Shown: one piece after another, positions 26,331 through 37,900 of the stretch
How positions within the stretch are numbered: the first letter of the stretch is position 1
Layout of the letters: the number at the start of each line of letters is the position of its first letter
DNA from: Scatophagus argus
Taxonomy: Eukaryota; Chordata; Actinopteri; Scatophagidae
Direction of reading: 5' to 3'
Assembly: GCF_020382885.2 (NCBI RefSeq)
Contig: NC_058502.1
Location: 12,799,950 to 12,863,949, forward strand
Length of the DNA: 64,000 nt
Position numbers and translations under genes: made by a program
The notes under the pieces: model-generated
The model's database searches: none
Seen by the model: the letters and a program-made list of their open reading frames with translations, nothing else
Told to the model about the DNA's origin: nothing

Positions 26331-27384
26331 AATATGTTTTCAACCAGGCCCTTTTGTCAGAGGGTTTATCATAATCTCGCGTTGCTGGAAAAACACATCA
26401 TTGCAACAAATCACAGCTCTCCTCGGTTGGCAAAGATACACAACGAGATGAAATAAGCAACCGCATTCATATCTCGAACGTATGCACACTTTTAATGTTT
26501 GCAGCATAAAACTGATGAACATTTAAAGCTATTTAATATGACCCTTGGCTTTCCCTTCTTTTAGTCCACATATTGTGTGTATGAAGAAACGTGATAACGC
26601 TGCAGGAAGGTGATATTAAAATTAATGTAAAACAATGATTCACAAAATCATGAAAGATTAAATTGCACAGTCTTAACAACGGATGCCATAATGGGTCACC
26701 TTAACGACCCAGAAACGATGAAAGAAGGCTATTTTCCTAAATACCACTACCAAAAGGGAAATACTTCTCTGCGCTAAGCAAAAGCGGAAGTGAGCGAGTA
26801 GTATTTCTCTTGCTTGCCAGTCTTTGGTAAATCGTCAACATCTGCGTCTTATTTTCAATTTAGTTTAGTTATGATTTAACATAGCTTCATTTAAGTAATT
26901 ACATTCTTCCCGTCGAGTTTATATTATTTTCGCCAGCATAGTTTTACAGAAATATCAAAATCTACCTCTGAGTAAAAGAAAACAGTTTTTCTGACTTCAC
27001 AAAAATGACCTTTTGGAGGTACAGTTTTTGTTTTTTTTATTTTTGTTTGTTGCTGTTGTTTTCAGTTTTGCTCGCAAAATCTTTTAACCTTCAACGTATA
27101 CGCTGGCTAATCAATTGTATACCCTACAATAAACACTTCTATTTCAAACATAAACATAAACACACTGACCCCTGGAGAGTGTTAAATTGTTGTGTAATTT
27201 GTTAATAGATGATCAGTTTTTATGTATTACAATATAAGAGGTATTTTAATATTTTAACTTAAGCGTCGAGTCATGCTGGAGGCCATCACAGAACTGGAAG
27301 CAGAATTGTTTATTTATTTCGCTGTTTGCTTATTTATGTATTTGTTTATTAATTTATTCATTAATTAATTAGTTATTTTTCCCC
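26331..27384. other. cilk1-fbxo9 intergenic region
   Basis: No gene was seen. The stretch around 26760-26830 (AAGCGGAAGTGAGCGAG) contains an ETS-type CGGAAGT core, which would suit a housekeeping bidirectional promoter. The rest is AT-rich. Confidence 0.35.
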
Positions 27385-27592
27385 CCTTACAGGACAGCCA
27401 CATACACAAACACAGCATACCAAGTGCACTTTATTTACCTTACTTGTATTTTATATTTTTGTATTTTTCTTAAGTGTGCATTTTTAATTTTCTGCTGCTA
27501 TTTATTTACACGTGTTATAAGTTTAAGCCGAGAATCTGCACAAAATTTCGTTATGCTTGCATAATGACAATAAAGACTCTTGATTCTTGATA
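27385..27592 (+). mobile_element. LINE 3' tail upstream of fbxo9
   Basis: The noncoding tail ends CATAATGACAATAAAGACTC followed by TTGATTCTTGA repeats. Its structure is the same as the tails in the GST introns: an AATAAA near the end, then a short repeated unit. It is truncated, with no coding remnant. Confidence 0.6.
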
Positions 27593-27748
27593 AATGTAGA
27601 CCAGCGACCCCGGTATGTGGTAATAGCTGCAGCTCACAGACACAGAGAGCACTCCAGCGCAGAGCAGGGCGCTTCTCTCCTCTCCTGTTTTCGACTTCGC
27701 CACACTCCCGACTTCCTGTGCCAGTGAGTCTCCGGGCAACTCAGCAAA

Positions 27749-27817
27749 ATGGCTGCGTTCCTGCGAGCTCGTAAATATGTTCGTTGTGTTGTCCGTTTCT
27801 CCGACCGTGAACTGTAA
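27749..27817 (+). CDS. upstream ORF in fbxo9 5' UTR (candidate)
   Basis: An ATG in strong context (CAAAATGG) opens a 22-codon frame, MAAFLRARKYVRCVVRFSDR followed by two residues, and closes with TAA 55 bp before the fbxo9 ATG. It would lie in the fbxo9 leader if transcription starts upstream of about 27740. No family likeness, so it is best seen as a possible translational control element. Confidence 0.3.
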   Translation: MAAFLRARKYVRCVVRFSDREL

Positions 27818-27872
27818 ACGGTTGTGTTGACCGCTTTTCAATTTAAAAAGGATACCTACTGGCCCTGCTGTC

Positions 27873-30800
27873 ATGGTGGGTCATCGTGTTTTTAAATGTT
27901 ATTCAGATAGCAATGTGTTAGCTAACCTGCTAGCTAGCTAACGTAACTAGCTTCACCTGTCTTCCTTTACCTGTATGTGATTCACCTTCTCCTGTTCTGC
28001 TCGACGTGCCTGTTCAGGGCTTAACTGGTTCCCAAAACCGAACATGTTTCAGCTGTGACCAGAATTTATGGAAAAGTCCTTTCCGCTAACGACATAATCA
28101 CATAGGCTTGTCACAGTTTCACTGGGGCAACGTCAGCACGAACCTGTCTGAGGGTGAAGCGTTCGCCTGCTGTTACCTGCAGCGAGTTTCTGAATGAGAT
28201 CTCACTCGTCACTCCGTCCATTAAGTTTGTTGAAAAAGTTGCCGAGTTTTTGGAAAACTGAAAGATATACTTGAATTTATTGGCCTGACGTTTGGCGTTG
28301 TTTTGACATGCAAAAGGAGAAGTTACAACTTAACGCCAGCTATGTTAGATATGTAAATAATTTGGGGTGTGGTCAAGTCAGCTGCGAAGTAAGAGCAGCT
28401 TGGAGGTTCCTGGTGAAATCGTTCCGATCTCTTTTGAGCGAGTGGATTTCTGGCAACCACACGGTCGCTTTATTCTGAAGTGACCCCCCTGCAGGAGGAG
28501 GAGTGATGTCATTACAGCCTGACCAGAAAGAGGCAAAGCCATGTTTCATCGGTGCTCTCTTGCCTAATGTAGGGAGAAGCAAAAACAACAACAAGGACTC
28601 TCTTTAAGGGCTGCGACGAATGAGGCGTTTTCTTGGTGATCGGCTAGGTTTGGACTCTGTGCTGAAACCAGTGATCAGCAAGAAAACATAGTACATCCTA
28701 AAACTAAATAGATGCTCAGCCACGATAGTTGCGGGTTTAAAGGACAAACAGTTCCGGTGATTTATTGAGTTAATGCCTCACTTCTTCCTTGTACAGGCTG
28801 AAGAAAATGCAGATATTGGAGGTACGATTGAGGATGATGATGAAGGTTCAGATGACCCAAATCTTGAGGTGAGAAATCTTCTGTGGGCATAAATTATGAT
28901 TCATATTTTTCTGATTTCTAAGTTATTAACTGTGAGAGAAAATATTCCTCTGCAAAATTAAGAATGTGTGATCAGCTCAAGCAGAAACACTTACAGAGGG
29001 TAACAGTTATTGATATGCCCTGGTGGGTGTTACCCTAAGAGCAACAGCAACAACAAAAAAAAGTCAAGGCTTGCTTTGGCCCTTTGGATTGCAGGTGCAG
29101 CTCAATGCATTCAGAGTTCAGTGGATGTCTGAACTTAAACCGAGCTCTGGAGCAAGTGGAACGAGTGACCGACTGCTGCAAGCCAAGGGTCTGAAGAAGA
29201 TGCAAGAATTTGCTAAGGAGGAAAAAGTAAGTGGTTAAACGATTTCTTCAGGCCATGTACTGAGTGCTGTCACTGGAAATTACAGTGCTGTCACTGACTT
29301 ATGTGAATCATTTTTTTCTTTAGGCCACAGAGCTGTTCTTGAGAGCTGTTCAAGAAGAGCAGAAAGGGGCTGTTTACGAGGGTATGTAAAGAATGTAACG
29401 TATGTGGTGATCAAAAACATCCGTGAAAGCAAAAAGTGGCGTTAACCACAAAAACTACTAAGTCACAAGCCAAAAGCCATGATTATTTCACAGTGTAAGC
29501 TTGTGAAAAATGCCACATTTAGATACATATATGTGTGTGTATAAAGTTGAGTTCAGATGCCACAGCTATTGCAATACATAGCCAATAGCCACTCAGTTTT
29601 GTTATTTCTGTATGAGGAGCAAAAATGGGTGATTACATTGTTTTTTTCAGCACCTTCATTTTCTTATTAACGTACAAGTTGACTCCTTTACTTGCAGCTA
29701 TCAAGTTCTATCGCATGGCTATGCAGCTTGTGCCTGACATTGAGTTTAAAATCAACTACAGTCGTCCTCCTGATGCTGACCGAGGTGGAGGAAACTAGTA
29801 AGCTGCTCTTTATTTTTGGGTATTGGCACGCTGCGGTTCATAAACTAAATCTACAATGATTTGACATGCTCATGCTCTGAACAGCCCATATTTTGGAATT
29901 AAAGTTTAGTAAAAAAAAAAAAAAAATCTTTATCGATAGCTTAAACTTTTCAACTTTATGTATAGTTTTACCTCAAATTTATATGCTTATCATAGAACTG
30001 GTGTGTTTTGCAGACTCTCAAATGTGCTTATTGCAATGTTGTTCTTAAATCAAAGGGTCTACATGGCAGATTGTGACTTACAGGTACTATTGCTGGGTGG
30101 GAAATTGGCACCAACCACCAGCCAAACGGTGCAATATGAAAGTGGTTGCTAGATTTTAGGTCCAAAATAATGGTTTCCTATTGATTGGCCTGTGAATATG
30201 ACCATTTATCTGCCTGTAACTGGTACATGTTCACATCTCAAAAAGTTAATTTCAAAACCAGCTTCATTGTAAGCTCATGAAAAAATAAATACATCTTTTA
30301 GCAGCTAGATTTATGGCTGAGAGGACTATAGTTATCTGCCATATTAACTAATGGGTTTTGTATTAAAACTGTGCTGACCCATTCACACCAACTGCAAACA
30401 TGGGATTTAACTACATCTTAGTTCATGTCTAAAAGTTGAATATTATGTGCAGGCTTATATGAGAGAAAGGAATATTCTCACTTACTAAACCCAGCACTTT
30501 ATATTTTTTTTTGCAGCTTGGAGGATAATGATGTTGATGGTGAGATTGAGGATCTACTTGCCTACTTTGAGCAGGAGCTCACTCTCGAAAGCTCTTTTCC
30601 AAAGATCTGCATTCCTGAGTTGGAAATGACTCAGGTGCACATTTCAGGTAAAGCATATGAATTCTAGCCTGTCTAAAGTCATTATCAACTTATGAGTATT
30701 TGTTATAGATAAAATGTTTCCTGTTCTATTTGACTGCAGCCTTGCCACGGGAAATCCTGATGTACATATTTCGTTGGGTTGTGTCAAGTGATCTGGACAT

Positions 30801-33800
30801 GCGAGCTCTGGAGCAGCTCTCTTTGGTTTGCCGAGGGTTTTACATTTGTGCAAGGTCAGATCCTCTGTCATAACGGATCAGATGTGTTACAGCATGTTTG
30901 TGAACAGCTTGCTTTTGACAGGTCTCGTCTCTCCTCAGAATTGCTAATTTTGGATCGTGCAGTAGGGGATTTCATATTGTTGTTGTACAATGGACAAAGT
31001 AATTAAAAGCTGCTTCTGTGTTCGTGGTTTTCACTCAGTCTTAAATTTATTCTACTTTTAATTTCCCTCCAGGGACCCCGAGATTTGGCATTCAGCCTGT
31101 GTAAGAGTGTGGGGACGGAACTGCACAAAAGTTGTACCCTTCAAATCCTGGAGGGACATGTTTCTGCAAAGGCCACGTGTCCGTTTTGATGGTAATTAAG
31201 TGTTTTAATTTACAAATCTGGGATTCTCTGTCATAGTTTCAGAAGCCAACACTAACATTGTTAGACCCCATCGGGGGTCAACTTGCCAGTTGCGGTTGGG
31301 CTGTTTAAAAAAAAAAAAAAAAAAAAAAAAGGTTTAATATTAATATTCAATATTCAATGGATCTTAATAAATATTGCCTTTAAAAATAATATTGGATCAA
31401 CTTTGATGTTAGTTTTAAGTTAATCCTGACCAGTGCTGCTGCCACTGTACTGTTGAATCGGTTTTATATCATTACTACAGTCATGGCCAAAAGTTTTGAG
31501 AATGACACAAATATTACATTTTCACAAAGTCTGTTCCTTCAGGGTTTTTAGGTGTTTGTCAGATGTTTCTATGGTATAATGACATACAATTAGAAGCATT
31601 TTACAAGTATCAAAAGCTTTTATTGAGAAATACATGCAATAGGTCAATATTTGCAGTGTTGACCCTTCTTTTTCAAGACCTCTGCAATTCTCCCTGGCAT
31701 GCTGTCGATCAACTTCTGAACCAAATCCTGACTGATGGCCGTCCATTCTTGCATAATCAATGCTTGGAGTTTGTCAGAATTTGTGGGTTTTTGATTGTCC
31801 ACCCGCCTCTTGAGGATTGACCACAAGTTCTCAATGGGATTAAGATCTGGAGAGTTTCCTGGCCAAGGGCCCAAAATCTTAATGTTTTGTTCCCTAAGCC
31901 ATTTTGTTATGACCTTTGCTTTATGGCAAGGTGCTCCATCATGCTGGAAAAGGCATTCTTCATCACCAAATTGCCCCTGGATGGTTGGGAGAAGTTGCTC
32001 TCGGAGGACGTTCTGGTACCATTCTTTGTTCATCGCTGTGTTTTTAGGCAAGATTGTGAGAGATCCCACTCCCTTGACCGAAAAGCAACCCCACACACGA
32101 ATGGTCTCAGGATGCTTCACTGTTGGCATGAGACAAGACTGATGGTAGCGCTCACCTCGTCTTCTCTGAACAAGCCTTCTTCCAGATGCCCCAAACAATC
32201 GGAAAGGGGATTCATCAGAGAAAATGACTTTACCCCAGTCCTCAGCAGTCCAGTCCTTGTAACTTCTGCAGAATATCAGTCTGTCCCTGATGTTTTTGCT
32301 GGAGAGAAGTGGCTTCTTTGCTGCCCTCTTTGACACCAGACCTTCCTCCAAAAGTCTTCGCCTTACTGTGCGTGCAGATGCACTCACACCTGCCTGCTGC
32401 CATTTCTGAGCAAGCTCTGTACTGGTGGTGGCCCGATCCCGTAGCTGAAACAACTTCAGGAGACGGTCCTGCCGCTTGCTGGACTTTCTTGGGTGCCCTG
32501 GAGCCTGTTTGGCATCAATTGAACCTCTCTCCTTGAAGTTCTTGATAATCCTATAGACGGTTGACTGAGGTGCAATCTTACTCGCTGCAATAAACTTCCC
32601 CGTTAGGCCCTTTTTGTGCAATGCAATGATGGCTGCACGTGTTTCCTTGCTGGCAACCATGACTAACAGATGAGGAACAATGGCACCATCTTCCAGTTCA
32701 AGTGTCCAGTCACTCAATCCTGAGAGATTGATCTCCAGCCTTGTTCTCATCAACACCCACACCTGTGTTAATGTGTGTGACACCTGTGTGTCATTGAAAT
32801 TATGTTAGCTGGCCCTTTTGTGGCAGGGCTGAAATGCAGTGGAAATGTGGTTTTAGTGATAAAGTTCATTTTCAAGGCAAATAGGGACTATGCAAATAAT
32901 TGCAGTTGAGTGGATCACTCCTCATAACATTCTGGAGTATATACAAATTTCCATTATAAAAACTGAAACTGCAGACTTTGTAAAAATTAATAGTTGTGTC
33001 ATTCTCAAAACTTTTGGCCATGACTGTACACTGCACATCCAATGACAATAATTTACAGCATGTTGAATTTTCCTTCACATTATTTTCACAGGTGTCTATA
33101 TCAGCAAGACATCATACATTCGTCAAGGAGAGGAATCATTGGATGGATTCTACAGGGCTTGGCACCACGTTGAGTACTACAGGTGGATATTTGCCTTTGA
33201 TTGTTGTATGATTGTGAGCTGTGTAGGTATCGCGGCTTAAAGCTGATTCCGTCATCACAGGTACCTCCGGTTCTTCCCTGATGGCCACGTCATCATGCTG
33301 ACCACCCCTGAGGACCCTCTGGCCGTTGTTCCTCGCTTGCGTACTAAGAACACCAGGTAAACCTTGGGTCTTTCCTCAGCTAGAATGGACATTGCAGTGT
33401 AAAAAAAACAAAACAAAACAAAACAAACAAACATGATTAAGCAGTAATCGTGGTGGTTGAATTTTGTTTTGTTTTACAGAATGGATTCTGCTCTGCTCGG
33501 TCATTTCCGTCTGTCGCAGGAGACAGACAATCAAACCAAAGTCTATGCTGTTGTCTGCAAGAAAAAGGAGGAGGTGAGAATAATTTTGAGGTGTGTGAGG
33601 TGAGATAAAAATTTGTAGGAAAGAGTAAGTGGCTGTTTTTTTTATATACTTTTTTTTAACATTCTTTCAACACCTCCAGTCAGCATTAGGATGACAATAT
33701 TATAGTGCTTGTAGGATTTTCTTTTTCTTTTTTATGCTCGCCATGTGCGTCCATAACCAACTAAGTAATTCAGAGGAAAGGAAAGCAATATTGTAGCCTG

Positions 33801-34612
33801 AAAATGTGTTCCATACTCGCACCTGCGTTGGGCTTGTCAGAACATATATACACATACACATAACATACCCATTGTTGTTCAAAGTAATGAAAAATGTATT
33901 ATAACACCTGGGAGGTGTTAATAGGTCACACAGTTATTTTATATTTTGTTTTTTCATCTCCACACTGTTGTATTATTTTACCCTCAGTCAATTACTCGGT
34001 ATAATTACAAGGTTATGAGAGACAACTAACTTTGGAAAGGCTTCTGAGTAGATTTATTTATGTACTTATTTTTATTGTTTAACCTACATGCAACCTAACA
34101 TATGAATTGTTGTATTACTCTTTAACTGTTAATGCCATAGTGAAAGGTTAGTAGTAACTCATGAACCCTTGCTTGCAATATAAATTAAAATTTTCCAAGA
34201 ATCATTAAGGTCGGTTTATAAATTAGCTCCTAAACTGCAGCATTGATTTATTTAACGTTTAAACAGAAAACGGCCGAGTTTCAAAGGAACCGGTTCTGCA
34301 GGCGGAACCCACCTCCGGAGGCTGAACACAGCTTCCACGTGGGACTACATCTGTCCTCTGGGGGGCGCCAGAGTTTCAATAAGCTGGTGTGGATCCACCA
34401 CTCCTGCCACATCACTTACAAGTAAGAAACGTGTACCAGTAGTAGGAAAAAAGAGAAACTAGTTCCCTGTCTGTTTCATATTTAACTTTAGTTCTGTTTT
34501 TAGGCTGACGGGGGAAACAGTTGTCACAGCGTTCGACCTGGACACGATGTACACACCCTTCCATTTTGCACGTGTGAAGAGTTACACAGCTTTCTCTGAG
34601 CAGCCTCTTTGA
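27873..34612 (+). CDS. fbxo9: fbxo9, F-box only protein 9
   Basis: Thirteen coding exons: 27873-27875, 28797-28868, 29095-29226, 29324-29381, 29698-29797, 30517-30647, 30740-30854, 31073-31191, 33092-33182, 33261-33356, 33480-33573, 34267-34421, 34504-34612. They total 1275 nt, 424 residues (human about 437-447). Exon 1 supplies only the ATG, directly followed by the donor; M|AEENADI matches the acidic FBXO9 N-terminus. A TPR-like helical pair follows at about residues 70-107 ([20 protein letters not shown]). The F-box is at about 166-212 ([19 protein letters not shown]). The C-terminal FBXO9 domain includes [20 protein letters not shown] and ends [14 protein letters not shown]9 is the substrate receptor of an SCF ligase that in mammals targets TELO2/TTI1. 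A Tc1-like transposon occupies the intron after 31191 without touching splice sites. Confidence 0.95.
31307..31331. repeat. poly(A) run in fbxo9 intron
   Basis: About 24 adenines in a row follow GGGCTGTTT. No element could be attached to it, so it is listed as simple sequence. Confidence 0.8.
31478..33026 (-). mobile_element. Tc1/mariner transposon, apparently complete
   Basis: The element is 1549 bp. The terminal inverted repeats begin CAGTCATGGCCAAAAGTTTT on both ends; the match is perfect for about 31 bp and then imperfect for roughly 25 more. It is flanked by the TA target duplication (31476-31477 and 33027-33028). One uninterrupted transposase gene lies inside on the minus strand. It is inserted in fbxo9 intron 8, antisense to the gene. 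Confidence 0.95.
31644..32660 (-). CDS. Tc1-like transposase (DD35E), intact
   Basis: The frame encodes 338 residues from [20 protein letters not shown]. The frame is open 41 codons further upstream, but this Met gives the usual Tc1 length and start. There are N-terminal paired-type helix-turn-helix units ([15 protein letters not shown], then [13 protein letters not shown]), with PGHPRKSS between them resembling the GRPR-like hook. The catalytic triad is FSDESPF (D1), [11 protein letters not shown] (D2) and [11 protein letters not shown] (E). Counting from D2 to E gives 35 intervening residues, one more than the DD34E of classic Tc1. No stop or frameshift. The enzyme would cut and paste at TA sites. 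Activity is not proven. Confidence 0.93.
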   Translation of the reverse strand: MVASKETRAAIIALHKKGLTGKFIAASKIAPQSTVYRIIKNFKERGSIDAKQAPGHPRKSSKRQDRLLKLFQLRDRATTSTELAQKWQQAGVSASARTVRRRLLEEGLVSKRAAKKPLLSSKNIRDRLIFCRSYKDWTAEDWGKVIFSDESPFRLFGASGRRLVQRRRGERYHQSCLMPTVKHPETIRVWGCFSVKGVGSLTILPKNTAMNKEWYQNVLREQLLPTIQGQFGDEECLFQHDGAPCHKAKVITKWLREQNIKILGPWPGNSPDLNPIENLWSILKRRVDNQKPTNSDKLQALIMQEWTAISQDLVQKLIDSMPGRIAEVLKKKGQHCKY

Positions 34613-34923
34613 GCAGCCTGGATACCTGCACATGATCTCACAACAAAAGATCCTTCACGGTTTTCACAAAATGCATACTTCTCAGCCTGTTCAATTTGTG
34701 CTGCGGCTGGTAACTTTGATTACGGCGATAACACAATGAACCCTTATGTTTCCTACATGCAAGCATGTTATGTTTCAGGTTTACATAATAGAAAACTACT
34801 TATTTTCTGATTTCAGAAATTATGATAATGTGCTGAAAGCTAAAAAAATTAGCAACCTTTCCCACCTGTTGGAAACAATGAATGTTCATGCTATTTTTGT
34901 TTCATGGTGCACTTTCTCCCTCA

Positions 34924-34929
34924 AATAAA
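34924..34929 (+). terminator. fbxo9: fbxo9 poly(A) signal
   Basis: AATAAA lies about 310 bp past the fbxo9 stop and is followed by T/G-rich sequence (ATTGTCAGTTTTTATTTG). A second AATAAA at about 35013 is a possible alternative. Confidence 0.55.
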
Positions 34930-34949
34930 CGGTGGTGGACAGAATATCC

Positions 34950-37900
34950 ATTTATGAGTTGCCTTATTGTCAGTTTTTATTTGCGTTAGCTGAGTGACCT
35001 TTATTTACAAACAATAAACAACGTTCTTTTGTAAATGTTATCACAAAACTAAAACATACCGCTCAGGGTAGCGATCTGTAACCAAGCAGGTTATTTTTAC
35101 TAGATCTCTCTTACAGTTCTTCAGTAGGAAGTGTCCTCTTGTAGTTATAGAAGAAATGATGAATCACAGTGAAATTAGAGCTCCTATTACACAACCTCAG
35201 AGACTGATTGCATATTTGATTTCAAACTTCCACATCATTTGTCTTGCCGAGGACACATGCGGGTATAATCCACGTATTACATTTTCTGGGAACCAAACAT
35301 GGACAGATAAACAGGATTTGTAGAGGAAAAAAAATGAATGTGACAGTTGTATTAGCTTAGGCTAAAGTGATATGTGGCTTGTTTGCTTTACTATGGTTGT
35401 TTATCAAAACATTCTGTGATTTGAATCTGTCAAAAAGCTATTAATTTTCCCATATGCAATAAATAATAAAATAGGAGAGTTAAATAAGAGGTCATCCACT
35501 ATGAATGATGATGTCAGGTCACCATCAGGTGCATGGAGATCTACTCGTGTTAGCATGACAAACAGTGCAATCAGTGGGACGATAGTAATGAAAGGAAGTA
35601 TGCCAGAGCAATTATGTACTTAAAGCCTTCTGAAAATCACACCTGAGAGCAGCTTTAAAGTGAATCGCTCACTTCAAAGATGATCGCTCACAATCAGTTT
35701 TTTGTTTGCCTCGGCACTCATGTCCAGCCTTAGCTAGTTAGTTGCTAAGATATTCTGACTTTGCTATTGACACATATTGAGCACAACAGAGGTACAGACA
35801 TTTTGGAAAATTAGCTTATTTGCAATTTTGCAGAAAGTTAGATGAGAGGATTGATACCACTCTCATACTTGTCTACTTAATACAGTATAACCTACAGCTA
35901 TGTTGCCTTAGATTAGCATAGAGAATTTAACAAGATAAATGAGATGTACTGACACCACTGAAATGTTTATATGCTGAAGATGAAGCTACACACAGCAGGC
36001 AGTCTGTCTAAGTTACATGTTATGCTTCATTTGTTTAATCCATGGAGAAAAGACAACACAATGTAGTCAGTTTATGTTATGGACTATTTCTTGTTCGGGT
36101 GCAGTTACTTCCTGGAGTGGTCTCCGCTGGTTGCAGTGTCACGTTGTCCTGGATTCCTCTTAATGAACTGTTGCATTTCACACTCTGATTACACTTGAGG
36201 CCTAAAATATGAAGTACTTGCTAGAGGCTAAACTTACTTCGGGCAGACTAAACAAGAGTGGCTGTAAGCTTCTACAAGATGATCTTAGATCCTTAGATCC
36301 TACGAGCTGAACACTGCACTGAAAACTGGATCAACACATTGCCTGTGTATTGTGGAACGAACAGGGGGAGGCTTGCTTGAGAACCACACTTTTGCTGAGG
36401 AGACATTAGAAGTTTTGCGATACACATCATTCATGTAGTAACGAATAAAAGGGCACATGCTGACTGCACTGCTGTTTTCAGGGAGAAACCTCGACACCGT
36501 CACCCCACCCTCTCTGTCTCCCTCGGGCCATGGCCTCTGAAAATCAGTGAGTAAGGCATTGTTTGCATAGTGGCTGGTCGGCAGACACGCCACCAAAGCT
36601 CACAAACAGTTGCTCTGTCCTCCAAATGCGAGCTCTGTGTGACACACAGCATTCCAGTGCATCAAGTGTGCACACAGTGCAGAAGGGGAGGACGTAACCA
36701 CTTAGGTAGAAGGGACTCAGGGGTGTAAAGGTGGGCTACTGTCTCAGCATCAGTCACAGGTTTAACATTTTGACTGAAGGGAGAGAGCACAAATCAATAT
36801 CTTCACGCAGTATCTTGTTTTCCATCACCTACGATGACCCAGTAACAGATCACCAGCCCTCTGCCCTTAATATACCAAATCAAATTAACCAAACCTGAGC
36901 CACATTAGGTTTTATTTATTTTAGTTTGCAGTCAAGATCAGAATATTACCAAGAATGCCAAGAATTCCTCAGGCCTCAGACTTATCTTTACAAGGCTCAC
37001 AAAGAGTTGGGAGCTGATATGAGGACTGAGAAAACTTTTTTTCTCCTCGTAAAAACTTCATGTGCAACTGAGAAAGCTGTGACCCGTTTGTCTTCACTCT
37101 CACATCAAACATTGTAGATCACAACACCCTCACCGACTTCAGCTTTAGTCCACAAAGCGCAAGAACTTTTTCATGAACCAAAGGAGGAATAAAATGAACG
37201 CAAAACATAAAACTGCTTTTATTTGATTAGTTTACTCTGTCCTTTTGAGTGTTACTGAGAGGCCACTGTCACATTAATACAGAATTTCGATGATTCAAAC
37301 CTTTTTGGCAAACATCTGTTTGAACCACTGCTGTTTTAGTGAAACATTAAGCTGATATTTTACCTCCCAGTCTATGAATTTAAACTGTCAGCATAAGCAC
37401 CATCACCATTCAGTGTTAAAATCCACCATCAGTGGATACTGACTCTGACTGGACCATAAGCTACATTCTCTTATGTGAGTCTGACATGGTCTTTGCAGAA
37501 AGATGTATAGTAACCATATTAAAATCCTTAACATGGCACCTATTCTTTCTTATTGCAAATTCCAGATGAGACGAATATGCAAATATTTTTCATTTCGCAA
37601 GTTTAACTACTGCACATAAGATGGCTCCTATGTCGCTGCATAGTATATTTTGTTTGTTAGAGCCAGTGTGAATTTTTGAAAAAATCTGCCTTAAGTCTGA
37701 CATATACTTTAAAATTCAAAACTATGACTGTGGCCAGGCAGCGCTTTGAGCTAAATGCTAACGTCGATGTGCTAACAGACTCACAATGACAGTGCTGACA
37801 TGTTTAGCAGATATAATGTTTACCACGTTTTCCGTCTTCAAGCAACATAATTTGTGGCCTTTACGTCATTATCACGGAAGGAAAACAACAGTTTGAAAAC

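Noticed and set aside
32661-32783. Longer transposase start (379 codons)
   Set aside because: The extra N-terminal 41 codons lack likeness to Tc1 proteins; MVASKET is the usual kind of start and gives a normal length.
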